NCBI GenBank assembly: GCA_024405255.1
Contig: JAKSOY010000154.1
Span: 1-10,999, forward strand
DNA from: Kiritimatiellia bacterium
GTDB taxonomy: Bacteria; Verrucomicrobiota; Kiritimatiellia; RFP12; UBA1067
Length of the DNA stretch: 10,999 nucleotides
Direction of reading: 5' to 3'
Shown: positions 1-6,617 of the stretch, one piece after another
Layout of the letters: each line of letters opens with the position of its first letter
How positions within the stretch are numbered: position 1 is the first letter of the stretch
Program-made: the position numbers and the translations under genes
The notes under the pieces: model-generated
Seen by the model: the letters and a program-made list of their open reading frames with translations, nothing else
The model's database searches: none
What the model was told of the DNA's origin: nothing

Positions 1-2
1 AG

Positions 3-125
3 GCGGCGCTCGCGCTGCGGCTCGACCCCGACTGCGTCCCCGCGCTCGCGGACCCCGCCGCCATGCGGACGGAGAGGACGCCGCGGCGGCTCCTCGGCTG
101 GCTGCGACGACGACGGTCGGCGTGA
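3..125 (+). CDS. C-terminal end of an unidentified protein (5' partial)
   Basis: Forty codons run in from the left edge and stop at TGA 123-125. The peptide starts AALALRLDPDCVPALADP and ends in a basic tail, WLRRRRSA. All but three of the third codon positions are G or C, which is what real genes in such a G+C-rich genome show and which singles out this frame. The Ala/Leu-rich stretch with LDPD and ADP could be the end of a helical repeat (TPR-like) protein, but it is too short to assign. It points away from the minus-strand genes that follow. What is seen: an open, strongly biased frame. The family is unknown. Confidence 0.5.
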   Translation, partial: AALALRLDPDCVPALADPAAMRTERTPRRLLGWLRRRRSA

Positions 126-242
126 ATTTCCGCGGAACGCTTTTTCGGACGGACGATTCAGGCGACGGATTGCTTGATTTTCATGCGGAACACAATTGGT
201 GGAGGGGCGAAGAGCGATGTAGGCGCGGCGTGAGGAAAAGGG

Positions 243-329
243 ATGCCGTCCAAACGCGGACCAGACCGGCGAAAAACACTCGGACAAAATGAACTTATGC
301 GGCGGGAATCGACCCACACTTATGCCTGA
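243..329 (+). CDS. Possible 28-residue basic peptide
   Basis: An ATG at 243 is preceded by GAGGAAAAGGG, a purine-rich ribosome binding site at good spacing, and by an in-frame stop at 231-233. It encodes 28 residues beginning MPSKRGPDRRKTLGQNEL and ends at TGA 327-329, just before the beta-helix remnant. The peptide is strongly basic and has no membrane segment. I do not recognise it as a characterised family. It may equally be part of a dispersed non-coding repeat that happens to be open. Low confidence that it is translated. Confidence 0.22.
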   Translation: MPSKRGPDRRKTLGQNELMRRESTHTYA

Positions 330-335
330 AGCATC

Positions 336-464
336 GAAAATATCCGCCACCTTGCAATACCCCTTTTCGGCATAGCGCACGCGGTCACGCAACTGCACCA
401 CGCCCGCAAGGTTGTTCGTCACCATGTCCGAAACCAGCCATGTGCGCGAGGCTTCCTTCCCCGG
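336..464 (-). pseudogene. Remnant of a beta-helix (pectate-lyase-fold) protein gene, internally deleted
   Basis: Bases 336-385 match 3981-4030 of the intact beta-helix gene with 48 of 50 identical. Bases 386-464 match 4790-4868 with 72 of 79 identical. The two offsets (3645 and 4404) differ by 759 bases, exactly 253 codons. The join is at ACGCGGT, which is present at both parental positions. Read on the minus strand the peptide runs PGKEASRTWLVSDM, then QLRDRVRYAEKGYCKVADIF, keeping frame across the join. There is no in-frame start codon ahead of the homologous part, since a TGA lies at 492-494, and homology ends abruptly at both edges. It is therefore a scar of a paralogue rather than a working gene. 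The ~91-96% identity indicates a close relative of the 3660-5132 gene. Confidence 0.8.
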
Positions 465-556
465 AACGAAAACGGAAAATGGACGCGCAACTCAAACAAT
501 CGAACAATCACCGCCCCCTATCCCCACCAGGGTGGCTCGTGGCGCCGAACAGCGGG

Positions 557-1441
557 TCATGGTTCGTCATCGTCGGACTCGCCGAAGCCTCGTGGGCCGT
601 AGATGCCGTTTCCCGAACTGATGAACGCCGTGTGCGTCTCTTCATCGACCCATCCCGGCGTGCCGCCCGCCTTGAACGGGCGGCGGAACTCCTCCACGTG
701 GCCGTCAAGGAACGCCATGTTGCAATGTCGCCTGGCACCCCGTCCATGCCGGAAGGCCTGAGTGCCGCCCTTGCGGAGCGAGGCCGCCGAATTGTCGTAG
801 TACTTGTCCTGCTTCGGCGCACGCATGAATTTATTCGGGCCGCCGGCATAGCCGCCGTCGCCGAACACCACCACCCGCTCCGGACATGTCACCGCGTCAT
901 AACGCGTGGGATAACGCCGCGTTCCCTTGTCGTTCTCAACCCGCCCTAGAAAACAGACGTTGTAGTTGTAACCGGTCATGTGATTGCCATCCCAGTTGTC
1001 CGACCGTTCCTGACGGCATTTCGGACAACACGCCAGCGAACCCGCCGAAAGTTCGCCAAACATCTCTCCGCACCTCCAACCGACATCGTCACGGACGGTA
1101 CGACGGAAGTCCCAGCAAAACGTCAGATAGTCCCGCCAGGCCCCCACCCCATGGGCGCGGGGATTCTCCTGCGGATAGAGCAGCTGATTGCCCTCTCCCT
1201 CCCAATACGCCTCATCGTGCGTGGCTGGATCGATCATTCCCCATGGGAAGTACCCTTCACGAAGCGCATACGTCTGACACAAAAACGCCAGCTGGTGCAG
1301 ATTGGACTTGCAGGCGGCACTCAATGCCGACTCCCGTGCTTCTCCTGCGGACGGTGCCAACAGGACGGCGGCCACGCAGAGGAAACACAGGATAATCAAG
1401 AGTTCAATGAAGGTGAAACCGCACTTCTCCCGAACGGTCAT
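557..1441 (-). CDS. Prepilin-type N-terminal cleavage/methylation domain protein (DUF1559-like)
   Basis: A 294-residue protein carrying a type IV prepilin leader. The motif is G8-F9-T-F-I-E13 with the usual Glu at +5, followed by a hydrophobic helix to about residue 31. A prepilin peptidase would cut after Gly8 and leave the helix as a membrane anchor. The rest is an extracytoplasmic domain with several Cys, including a CCPKC. It ends with a processing-associated motif in which RHGRG is followed by CNMAFLDGHVEEF. The His-to-DG distance is 13 rather than the usual 9. The tail is acidic (GESDDDEP). Such pseudopilin-like proteins are greatly expanded in Lentisphaerae and Planctomycetes; their exact role is not established. 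The frame is open upstream to 1837, but the ATG at 1441 is chosen because the leader starts there. It overlaps the stop of the preceding gene as ATGA, so translation is probably coupled. Confidence 0.88.
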   Translation of the reverse strand: MTVREKCGFTFIELLIILCFLCVAAVLLAPSAGEARESALSAACKSNLHQLAFLCQTYALREGYFPWGMIDPATHDEAYWEGEGNQLLYPQENPRAHGVGAWRDYLTFCWDFRRTVRDDVGWRCGEMFGELSAGSLACCPKCRQERSDNWDGNHMTGYNYNVCFLGRVENDKGTRRYPTRYDAVTCPERVVVFGDGGYAGGPNKFMRAPKQDKYYDNSAASLRKGGTQAFRHGRGARRHCNMAFLDGHVEEFRRPFKAGGTPGWVDEETHTAFISSGNGIYGPRGFGESDDDEP

Positions 1442-3222
1442 TCGTCCAGCGCCCATGCGAGCTTGAAGAAGTGTCCGGCAGACGACACCTTCAAAACCGT
1501 GCGATAACTGCCATCCATGAATTCCGATGATTCCACCGTCGGCCATTCCGGCACCCAGTCCGTCGCCGCGCCCGCGAGTTCCGTCGCCGCCTTGACGAAG
1601 AAGCCCGCATGAGTGGCAAACGGCTGGCGCGTACGGACTTCGAGGCGTGTTCCATCCTCTCCCGGCATCACGCCGGTCAACATCAACGCCGGCACCGCAC
1701 CGCCCAGGGATTCGTCTGCGGCCAGTCCCAGTACGAAGTTTTCGCCGTTGGTCCGTCCATTCGGGGCCACAGCATCCGGCCCCGTAACCGTACGCTTCCA
1801 GGCCGTCGTCCATTCGGCATAGTTCCGCTCGACCCACAGCTCGTACGCAGAAACCGGAGCCACATCGGCCACGGCATCAATATCCGGCGCCGTATAGCCG
1901 CTGTCACCTTCGCCGAGATCGTCCGCATAGCGCGAACGCACCCGCACATACTGGATCCATTTGCGGCCGCTCGCATCCTTCGGCAGATCGAAGACGCCGA
2001 TATCATAGCCTGTTCCGCCGGCGCTGCCGTTGTAGTACTGGCAGACCTCCGCAAGGGTGTGCCCCTTGAAGTCGGCGAAGTCAAGCGTCGGACGCATCGG
2101 ACGCGTCGCCTGCGTGGCACGTCCCCACCAGCAATTGCCGCTGAAAAGCGCCACATCCGGTGCCGTCGTATCGTACTCAAGACCCAACGTCGGCATTGCG
2201 CAATCCGCAAACGGGCTCGCGAATGTATACCAGGTGGTACCATCCTGCGACACCTCCACCACGGCCTCCTCGCCACCACCCTTCCCGGTGAACGACACCT
2301 TGGAGGGGTCCGTTGTCTGCGAATACCATTCCGTCGAATTTCCGACTGCGAGCGCATTGCCGAAGACGATGAGATCGAGTCCATAGGGGTTCGCCGGATC
2401 GTCCATCACCCGGTGGTCGAACTTGATCGTCACATATCCCGGACCATACGGCTCGCCCGGCTCGAGGTCTTCGTCGCCGTCGCTTTCAAGCGAGAAAAGC
2501 TCGCCTGCCATCCATGCGGGGTTGTACGGGTTCACCGGACCACCCCACGCCCCACTCATGTAGATCGTGGGACGTCCCAGCACATTTTCAGGCCGGTTGA
2601 AGGAAGTACTTGAAGCGGAAGTCGCCGAGGCCACAACCTGATAGCCGTAGGGCGACTCGGCCGCCTCGGGCACGGCGAGCGCATAGGTCGGCGTCCATTG
2701 GTCGTGGCGGAAACAGTACCAGTCGCCGTCCTGCGGGATGATCTGCCCGGCGGACGACGAGGCCATGTCGGGACCTGCGGGGGGATAAAGGGCGCTCGCG
2801 AAAGGACCGAAGAACACCCACCAGAAACTGAAGTCCTCGGCCTCGCGCGCTTTGAGCGCCTGCGGATCGCTGCAGGTTCCCGCCTGCAGATTCCAGGCGG
2901 GATGGCAGTCGTTCACATCGTAGCCGAAGAAATAGAAATCCTCATAGTCAGCAGTCATCTGCTGCACACCCACCACCAGCCGCGGATCGTCGTGCGCAAT
3001 GCGCTTGACGACCTCGGAGAGATTCGTACAGGTGCCGTTCCAACGATAGCCCCAGGCCAATGCCTTGCCCGAAGCACCCCAATCAATGACGACAGCGCAA
3101 CGCTGGTTCCCTTCGCCTACCCAATAATGGATGTCGTCCAAGGACGTCACCATGTCGGCAGCCCCCAAGGCCGCCGACAACGCAAACGCGGCGAAAAACA
3201 CCGCGCGAGTCGGTTTGCTCAT
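1438..3222 (-). CDS. Large secreted surface protein, function unknown
   Basis: A 594-residue exported protein. Residues 1-22 form a signal peptide (MSKPTRAVFFAAFALSAALGA). Residues 31-60 read HYWVGEGNQRCAVVIDW followed by ALAWGYRWNG, a module I associate with bacterial cell-surface and PEP-CTERM-type proteins. A middle part has DLIVFGNAL and VEVSQDGTTWYTFASP, typical of extracellular beta-sandwich modules in surface proteins. The C-terminal ~120 residues (VLGLAADESLGGAVPALML, then EVRTRQPF) resemble the C-terminal beta-rich segment common in secreted proteins of Verrucomicrobia-related bacteria. No catalytic motif was recognised, and a ligand-binding role is only a guess. The ATG at 3222 is placed directly before the signal peptide and follows a purine-rich GGGGAAAGAAGGAG stretch. 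The gene is first in an operon with the prepilin-like gene and has a promoter at 3350-3379. Confidence 0.82.
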   Translation of the reverse strand: MSKPTRAVFFAAFALSAALGAADMVTSLDDIHYWVGEGNQRCAVVIDWGASGKALAWGYRWNGTCTNLSEVVKRIAHDDPRLVVGVQQMTADYEDFYFFGYDVNDCHPAWNLQAGTCSDPQALKAREAEDFSFWWVFFGPFASALYPPAGPDMASSSAGQIIPQDGDWYCFRHDQWTPTYALAVPEAAESPYGYQVVASATSASSTSFNRPENVLGRPTIYMSGAWGGPVNPYNPAWMAGELFSLESDGDEDLEPGEPYGPGYVTIKFDHRVMDDPANPYGLDLIVFGNALAVGNSTEWYSQTTDPSKVSFTGKGGGEEAVVEVSQDGTTWYTFASPFADCAMPTLGLEYDTTAPDVALFSGNCWWGRATQATRPMRPTLDFADFKGHTLAEVCQYYNGSAGGTGYDIGVFDLPKDASGRKWIQYVRVRSRYADDLGEGDSGYTAPDIDAVADVAPVSAYELWVERNYAEWTTAWKRTVTGPDAVAPNGRTNGENFVLGLAADESLGGAVPALMLTGVMPGEDGTRLEVRTRQPFATHAGFFVKAATELAGAATDWVPEWPTVESSEFMDGSYRTVLKVSSAGHFFKLAWALDE

Positions 3223-3349
3223 ACTCCTTCTTTCCCCTCATGCGAGGTACTTGTTAGATGAAGGTCCAGCTCGTATTCCGACTATGACGGCTGCGCGACA
3301 GTGCCTGATTTCCACAGGGCTTTCCGGTTACTGGACCGAACGGGCGCAT

Positions 3350-3379
3350 AGTATACCAAAACCCGCACCCGTCTGGCAA
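3350..3379 (-). promoter_or_regulatory. Sigma-70-type promoter for the surface protein operon
   Basis: On the minus strand TTGCCA (3379-3374) is followed after 18 bases by TATACT (3355-3350), with TGG directly before it (an extended -10). Each box matches consensus at five of six positions. It lies about 128 bases upstream of the ATG at 3222, leaving a long leader of roughly 120 bases. No experimental start site is known. Confidence 0.6.
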
Positions 3380-3426
3380 TGCGAAATTGATGTGTTTTTC
3401 AACGACCACTGTCCCACGACTCATTC

Positions 3427-3444
3427 AAAGAACGCGAGTCGCGT
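3427..3444 (-). terminator. Weak hairpin after the small membrane protein gene
   Basis: Three bases beyond the TAG of the 3447-3644 gene, the minus strand forms a five-pair stem ACGCG/CGCGT with an ACT loop, followed by TCTTTG. Position and stem suit an intrinsic terminator, but the stem is short and the T-run is broken. Confidence 0.35.
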
Positions 3445-3446
3445 CA

Positions 3447-3644
3447 CTAGAAGTGCCGATGCGATAAAAGGACCAGGCCGATGGCGTTCACAATGAGCAA
3501 GGCAAGGCCGCAGCCGATGAGTCGATAGAATGTCACCCGACGTTTACAACGTATGACAAGAATCGCAAACACCAAATAGGCGAGCCCTCCCAGAATCATC
3601 CCCACAGACCCAAACGGCCAGCTTGCACCGAATGTAAAGGCCAC
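3447..3644 (-). CDS. Small two-helix membrane protein
   Basis: A 65-residue frame with two strongly hydrophobic stretches, GMILGGLAYLVFAILVI (about 16-32) and LIGCGLALLIVNAIGLVLL (about 42-60). They are separated by the basic loop RCKRRVTFYR. The inside-positive loop suggests an N-out/C-out hairpin in the inner membrane. The longest version starts with GTG at 3644; an internal ATG (residue 16) follows a G-rich run and may be the true start. The gene begins 15 bases after the stop of the beta-helix protein gene on the same strand, so it is probably co-transcribed with it. No named family is recognised. The balanced hydrophobic pattern argues for a real gene, but the start is uncertain. Confidence 0.55.
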   Translation of the reverse strand: MAFTFGASWPFGSVGMILGGLAYLVFAILVIRCKRRVTFYRLIGCGLALLIVNAIGLVLLSHRHF

Positions 3645-3659
3645 ACCGGCGCGTTTCTA

Positions 3660-5132
3660 TCACGAAAGAGGAAGGACCTCATGAAAACGGGAGCGGCCGT
3701 TTTTCGTCCGAAGGCTGCCATGGTCGAGCGGACGGAAATCGTCGCCCATGAACGTGGTCGTCACGCGCGCCGTCCAAGGTGCCGTTCCTTCGGAACGCAC
3801 GAACACTTTCACATGATCGCCCTCGACGTGCACCTTCAACTCGCGTACCGCGCAAAGCGCGTTGAGGGGCGTCACGGCGGGAACCGTCTTCCCGTCCCTC
3901 CCGCGCACGACATCGACCCGCCAAGTCGCTCCGTCGTCACAGGCGACGTGGCACTGGCAGGCACCCGTCTTCGCCACGGTGAAGATATCGGCCACCTTGC
4001 AATACCCCTTTTCGGCATAGCGCACGCGGTAATCGGGCAACGCCGTTCCCACGCAGAGCCAATCGAGGTTCGTGGGCGTGAGCGCATAGTCGCTCTTGAG
4101 CATGACGCCCGTCACCTCTTCGCCCCGGATGTACGGCCGCGTGCAGCCGGGCGAGGCATCGTTGCCGCCCGCGCCGATGAGCCCGCCCTTCAAGATCAAT
4201 TTGCCGGAACTGGCGGGGTCGCGATAGTAGAAGCGGCCCGTGCGCTCCTTCACGTTCTTCACCGTACCGTCTTCCCAGCACATCACGTTCGCAATTTCGC
4301 AGATGGCGCCTTCCGCGCACTGGTAGATGGGATAGTAGGCCGTATCGGGATAGATGTCCGACCCCGCGAAGTTCGCCCCCGCGCCGAGAACGATGCCGCG
4401 GGTGTTCTTCCAATAGAACGGCTTCGCTTGATGCGCCTGCACGCCCGTCCAGAGATGCAGGTTATTGCAGTAGGTGTGACCGTTGTGGACTTCCATTCCC
4501 ACGCACACGCCCATCATCTCGATATTGCTGAAGCGGCAGTCGGACGCGCCGTATACGCGCACCGCCACGCTCTTCTCGGGATGCGCCCATGAACTGAAGA
4601 TGGTCATGTTCTGGGCGAAGATCGGCCGCGACCCCCTCCCCTGGATGTAGAGGCCGTACGATTCGACGTTGAAGAGCCCCACCTTGTCGATGAACGTCAT
4701 CGTTCCCTGCGTGCACGGCTCGATACGAATCGCGCATTCACCGCTCGCGCAGATGATGTTCAGATTCTCCACATTCACACGTACGCGGTCGCTCAACTGA
4801 ACGACGCCCGCAAGGTTGTTCGTCGCCATGTCCGAAACAAGCCATGTGCGCGAGGCATCCTTCCCCGGTATGCGCGCATAGCCCGCCCCGCGGATGGGAT
4901 TCTTCAGAATGAGCGGATGCGACACGCGATATCGCCCCGCCGGGAAGTAGAGCGCCCCTTTCGCCGTATTCGCATTCACAATCGCGCTCACATCGGCCGA
5001 GCCGTCGTTCTTCACCCCCAGCGACAGCACGTCAATCGGCCCCGCCTCGCCCCATGCCGCAAGCAGCACAATCAGTGCTCCGGCAAACGCCATCCATCGC
5101 AACTTTGATCTTTTCATTCTTGGCAACAGCAT
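3660..5132 (-). CDS. Secreted right-handed beta-helix protein (pectate lyase superfamily fold)
   Basis: A 490-residue exported protein. After a basic N-terminus (MLLPRMKRSKLRW) comes a hydrophobic signal segment ending near AWGEAG. Residues 34-44, DVLSLGVKNDG, followed by FPAGRYRV (63-70) and RGAGY, form the typical start of the pectate-lyase-3/GH28-like beta-helix fold (family pattern D-V-x-x-F-G-A-x-x-D-G). The helix then runs through repeated short strands to roughly residue 330, and a beta-rich tail follows. I cannot point to a certain catalytic site, so polysaccharide lyase, hydrolase or plain binding protein all remain open. The frame can be opened to a TTG at 5162. The ATG at 5132 is preferred because AGAAGG lies eight bases before it and a signal peptide follows. 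Promoter at 5198-5226; the small membrane protein gene follows. A paralogous remnant lies at 336-464. Confidence 0.83.
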   Translation of the reverse strand: MLLPRMKRSKLRWMAFAGALIVLLAAWGEAGPIDVLSLGVKNDGSADVSAIVNANTAKGALYFPAGRYRVSHPLILKNPIRGAGYARIPGKDASRTWLVSDMATNNLAGVVQLSDRVRVNVENLNIICASGECAIRIEPCTQGTMTFIDKVGLFNVESYGLYIQGRGSRPIFAQNMTIFSSWAHPEKSVAVRVYGASDCRFSNIEMMGVCVGMEVHNGHTYCNNLHLWTGVQAHQAKPFYWKNTRGIVLGAGANFAGSDIYPDTAYYPIYQCAEGAICEIANVMCWEDGTVKNVKERTGRFYYRDPASSGKLILKGGLIGAGGNDASPGCTRPYIRGEEVTGVMLKSDYALTPTNLDWLCVGTALPDYRVRYAEKGYCKVADIFTVAKTGACQCHVACDDGATWRVDVVRGRDGKTVPAVTPLNALCAVRELKVHVEGDHVKVFVRSEGTAPWTARVTTTFMGDDFRPLDHGSLRTKNGRSRFHEVLPLS

Positions 5133-5197
5133 AACCGACACCTTCTCCCACTCTAAAAACAATCGCTTGGGAAACCATTGTTCTGAAAACGGGCCGC

Positions 5198-5226
5198 ATT
5201 ATACCATAGGGCAATCGCATCGGCAA
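5198..5226 (-). promoter_or_regulatory. Extended -10 promoter for the beta-helix gene
   Basis: The minus strand carries a perfect TATAAT (5203-5198) with TGG just before it, and TTGCCG (5226-5221) 17 bases upstream as a -35 box. Transcription would begin about 60 bases ahead of the ATG at 5132. The TG-n-TATAAT form recurs at 3350-3355 and 5295-5300. Confidence 0.65.
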
Positions 5227-5291
5227 TATGAAAGTTCAACGACCCTACCGATCAGACCCACCAGATTTCTCGCCTGATGGGGAACGTATTT

Positions 5292-5300
5292 TGATATAAT
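5292..5300 (+). promoter_or_regulatory. Extended -10 element for the GH5-like gene
   Basis: TGATATAAT at 5292-5300 is a complete TG-n-TATAAT element 41 bases before the ATG at 5342. No convincing -35 box is seen at 16-18 bases upstream, which is usual for extended -10 promoters. It is divergent from the promoter at 5198-5226. Confidence 0.55.
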
Positions 5301-5341
5301 ATCCCCATCTGCCGACAGGGCCGATAGAAAGTGAAAACACC

Positions 5342-6559
5342 ATGACAAGAAAAATCCTCCTGATTGCGATTCTGACCGCCTGCACCGTGTGCCTCGGTGC
5401 CAAGCCCGACGACTATTCCTGGGTGCGGGGCGTCAACTACCACCCGTTCGTCTCCAAGGAGGTCATGTCCAAGGAGCTGGGGTATGGGCGCCGCGTCAAT
5501 CTCAACACCATCCGCTTCTGGCTTAGCTACCATGCCTGGAAGGCCAATCCAGACGCCTACGCCCGCCGCGTGGGCGAGGCGGTGCGCAACGCCAAGGCCT
5601 GCGGCTACAAGTCGATGCCCATCCTCTTCAACGGCAACATGGCCCCGGCCAGCCTCTTCGACGACGCCGAACTCGCCGACCAGGAACGCTATGTCAAGGC
5701 CATCACCTCGGCCTGCGCCGGTTCGAACGGAATCCTGATGTGGGACGTGATGAACGAGCCGGACTGCTGCAACCACCTGCTCACCAATTCCAAGGACGAA
5801 GCGGAACGCGCGCGCAACGAGAAAAAGCTCTGGGACTGGCTGCGCGCCAAGTGCCGTCTGGTGAAGCAGTGCGACCCCGCCATCCCCGTGACCGTCGGCC
5901 ACACCGTCTCCCGCACCATCGGTGAAACGGCGCAGGAAACGGACGTCTTTTCCTTCCACGACTACAGCCCCACGCTCGCGCAGATCCGAAAGAACTACGA
6001 TCGGGCAGAAAAATTCGGCAAGCAATACGGCAAACCGGTCCTTCAGACCGAAACCGGCTGCTACGCGCGCGCCAATCCCTACGATCTGGTGATCAAGGAA
6101 TGCCAGGACCGTAAAATCGGCTGGATCGTATTCTGCCTGATGGTGAAAGCGTGTCCCCGCTTCCACGGCATCTTCTACTCCGACGGCACCGTCCGCGATC
6201 CCGCCGCCATCGCGGCGATGATGGGCTGTTACCGCAACCGCGACGCCACCACGATCGTCGTCCCCTACCCCAACCGCGAACACCAGGCCGAACACGCCAT
6301 CGCCCGAATCAAAAACGCGATGAAGGATCTGCGGGCCAACGGCTTTGAAAACGACCGTTTCAACACCTCCGCGATTCTCGATGCCTGCGAACACGCGGCA
6401 AATCTGCTCGAAGCCTCAGAACTGGTGCCGATGTCCGTGCCGCCGACAGCCAAAATCAACGCCTGGCGTAAAATGAAGAATCCCCCGATCGACGAGATCC
6501 GTCCGTTCGCCTTCGAATTGACGGAAACCCTCCGCCGCCAGTGCCAGATCATCGACTGA
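5342..6559 (+). CDS. Secreted glycoside hydrolase, family 5-like (cellulase/mannanase superfamily)
   Basis: A 405-residue TIM-barrel enzyme. Residues 1-20 form a signal peptide ending LGA before KPDD; an LTAC at 11-14 also fits a lipobox, so a lipoprotein is possible. The barrel shows GVNYHPF (30-36), NTIRFWLSYHAW (55-66), the acid/base motif WDVMNEPD with Glu139, the active-site FHDY (205-208) and LQTETG with Glu237 as candidate nucleophile. The two glutamates sit at the ends of strands four and seven as in clan GH-A retaining enzymes. Substrate cannot be told; related sequences are often annotated as beta-xylanase or mannanase. The C-terminal ~100 residues are helical and do not resemble a binding module. 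Only a weak AGAAAG precedes the ATG. It is the only intact gene on the plus strand, divergent from the beta-helix gene and convergent with the ATPase gene. Confidence 0.85.
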   Translation: MTRKILLIAILTACTVCLGAKPDDYSWVRGVNYHPFVSKEVMSKELGYGRRVNLNTIRFWLSYHAWKANPDAYARRVGEAVRNAKACGYKSMPILFNGNMAPASLFDDAELADQERYVKAITSACAGSNGILMWDVMNEPDCCNHLLTNSKDEAERARNEKKLWDWLRAKCRLVKQCDPAIPVTVGHTVSRTIGETAQETDVFSFHDYSPTLAQIRKNYDRAEKFGKQYGKPVLQTETGCYARANPYDLVIKECQDRKIGWIVFCLMVKACPRFHGIFYSDGTVRDPAAIAAMMGCYRNRDATTIVVPYPNREHQAEHAIARIKNAMKDLRANGFENDRFNTSAILDACEHAANLLEASELVPMSVPPTAKINAWRKMKNPPIDEIRPFAFELTETLRRQCQIID

Positions 6560-6569
6560 AGCCACGAGG

Positions 6570-6596
6570 GCGCAAAGACGGGGATTTCGTCTGCGC
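6570..6596. terminator. Hairpin between convergent genes
   Basis: GCGC-AA-AGACG (6570-6580) pairs with CGTCT-GCGC (6588-6596) around a seven-base loop, giving nine pairs with a two-base bulge. It lies ten bases after the GH5-like stop and 20 bases beyond the end of the ATPase gene, so it could serve both. There is no T-run. The arm GCCACGAGGGCGCAAAGACG resembles short dispersed repeats seen near gene ends in related bacteria (memory, not checked). Confidence 0.4.
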
Positions 6597-6617
6597 TGGA
6601 AAACCTGTGAAAGCATA

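Larger units (their letters stand above)
126..556. other. Intergenic stretch with decayed material
   Basis: No intact gene of normal size is visible on either strand. The stretch holds a short ORF with a good ribosome binding site (243-329) and a remnant of a beta-helix protein gene (336-464). Between 465 and 556 lies the 3' flank of the prepilin-like gene. It contains a weak CCAC/GTGG inverted repeat near 520-535 without a T-run, so it is not called a terminator. Confidence 0.5.

Noticed and set aside
1..491. Minus-strand frame open from the beta-helix remnant to the left edge
   Set aside because: After the remnant the product has no family likeness, there is no start before the homologous part, and the plus-strand frame at 3-125 has the better codon bias.
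1442..1837. N-terminal extension of the prepilin-like protein
   Set aside because: The prepilin leader must be close to the start, and the ATG at 1441 forms a typical ATGA overlap; the extension only mirrors the upstream gene in another frame.
1609..2613. Plus-strand open frame opposite the large surface protein
   Set aside because: Arg/His-rich product without motifs; the minus frame has a signal peptide and domain-like sequence.
3684..3703. AAAACGG/CCGTTTT hairpin as a terminator
   Set aside because: It lies inside the 3' end of the beta-helix coding sequence and is not followed by a T-run on the transcribed strand.
3681..4592. Plus-strand open frame opposite the beta-helix gene
   Set aside because: Same reason: Arg/His-rich shadow of a gene with clear family motifs.
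5252..6394. Long minus-strand open frame (380 codons) opposite the GH5-like gene
   Set aside because: Its Val/Gly/Ala-rich product has no recognisable motif, and the opposite strand encodes a clear catalytic domain; it is a G+C-driven shadow.
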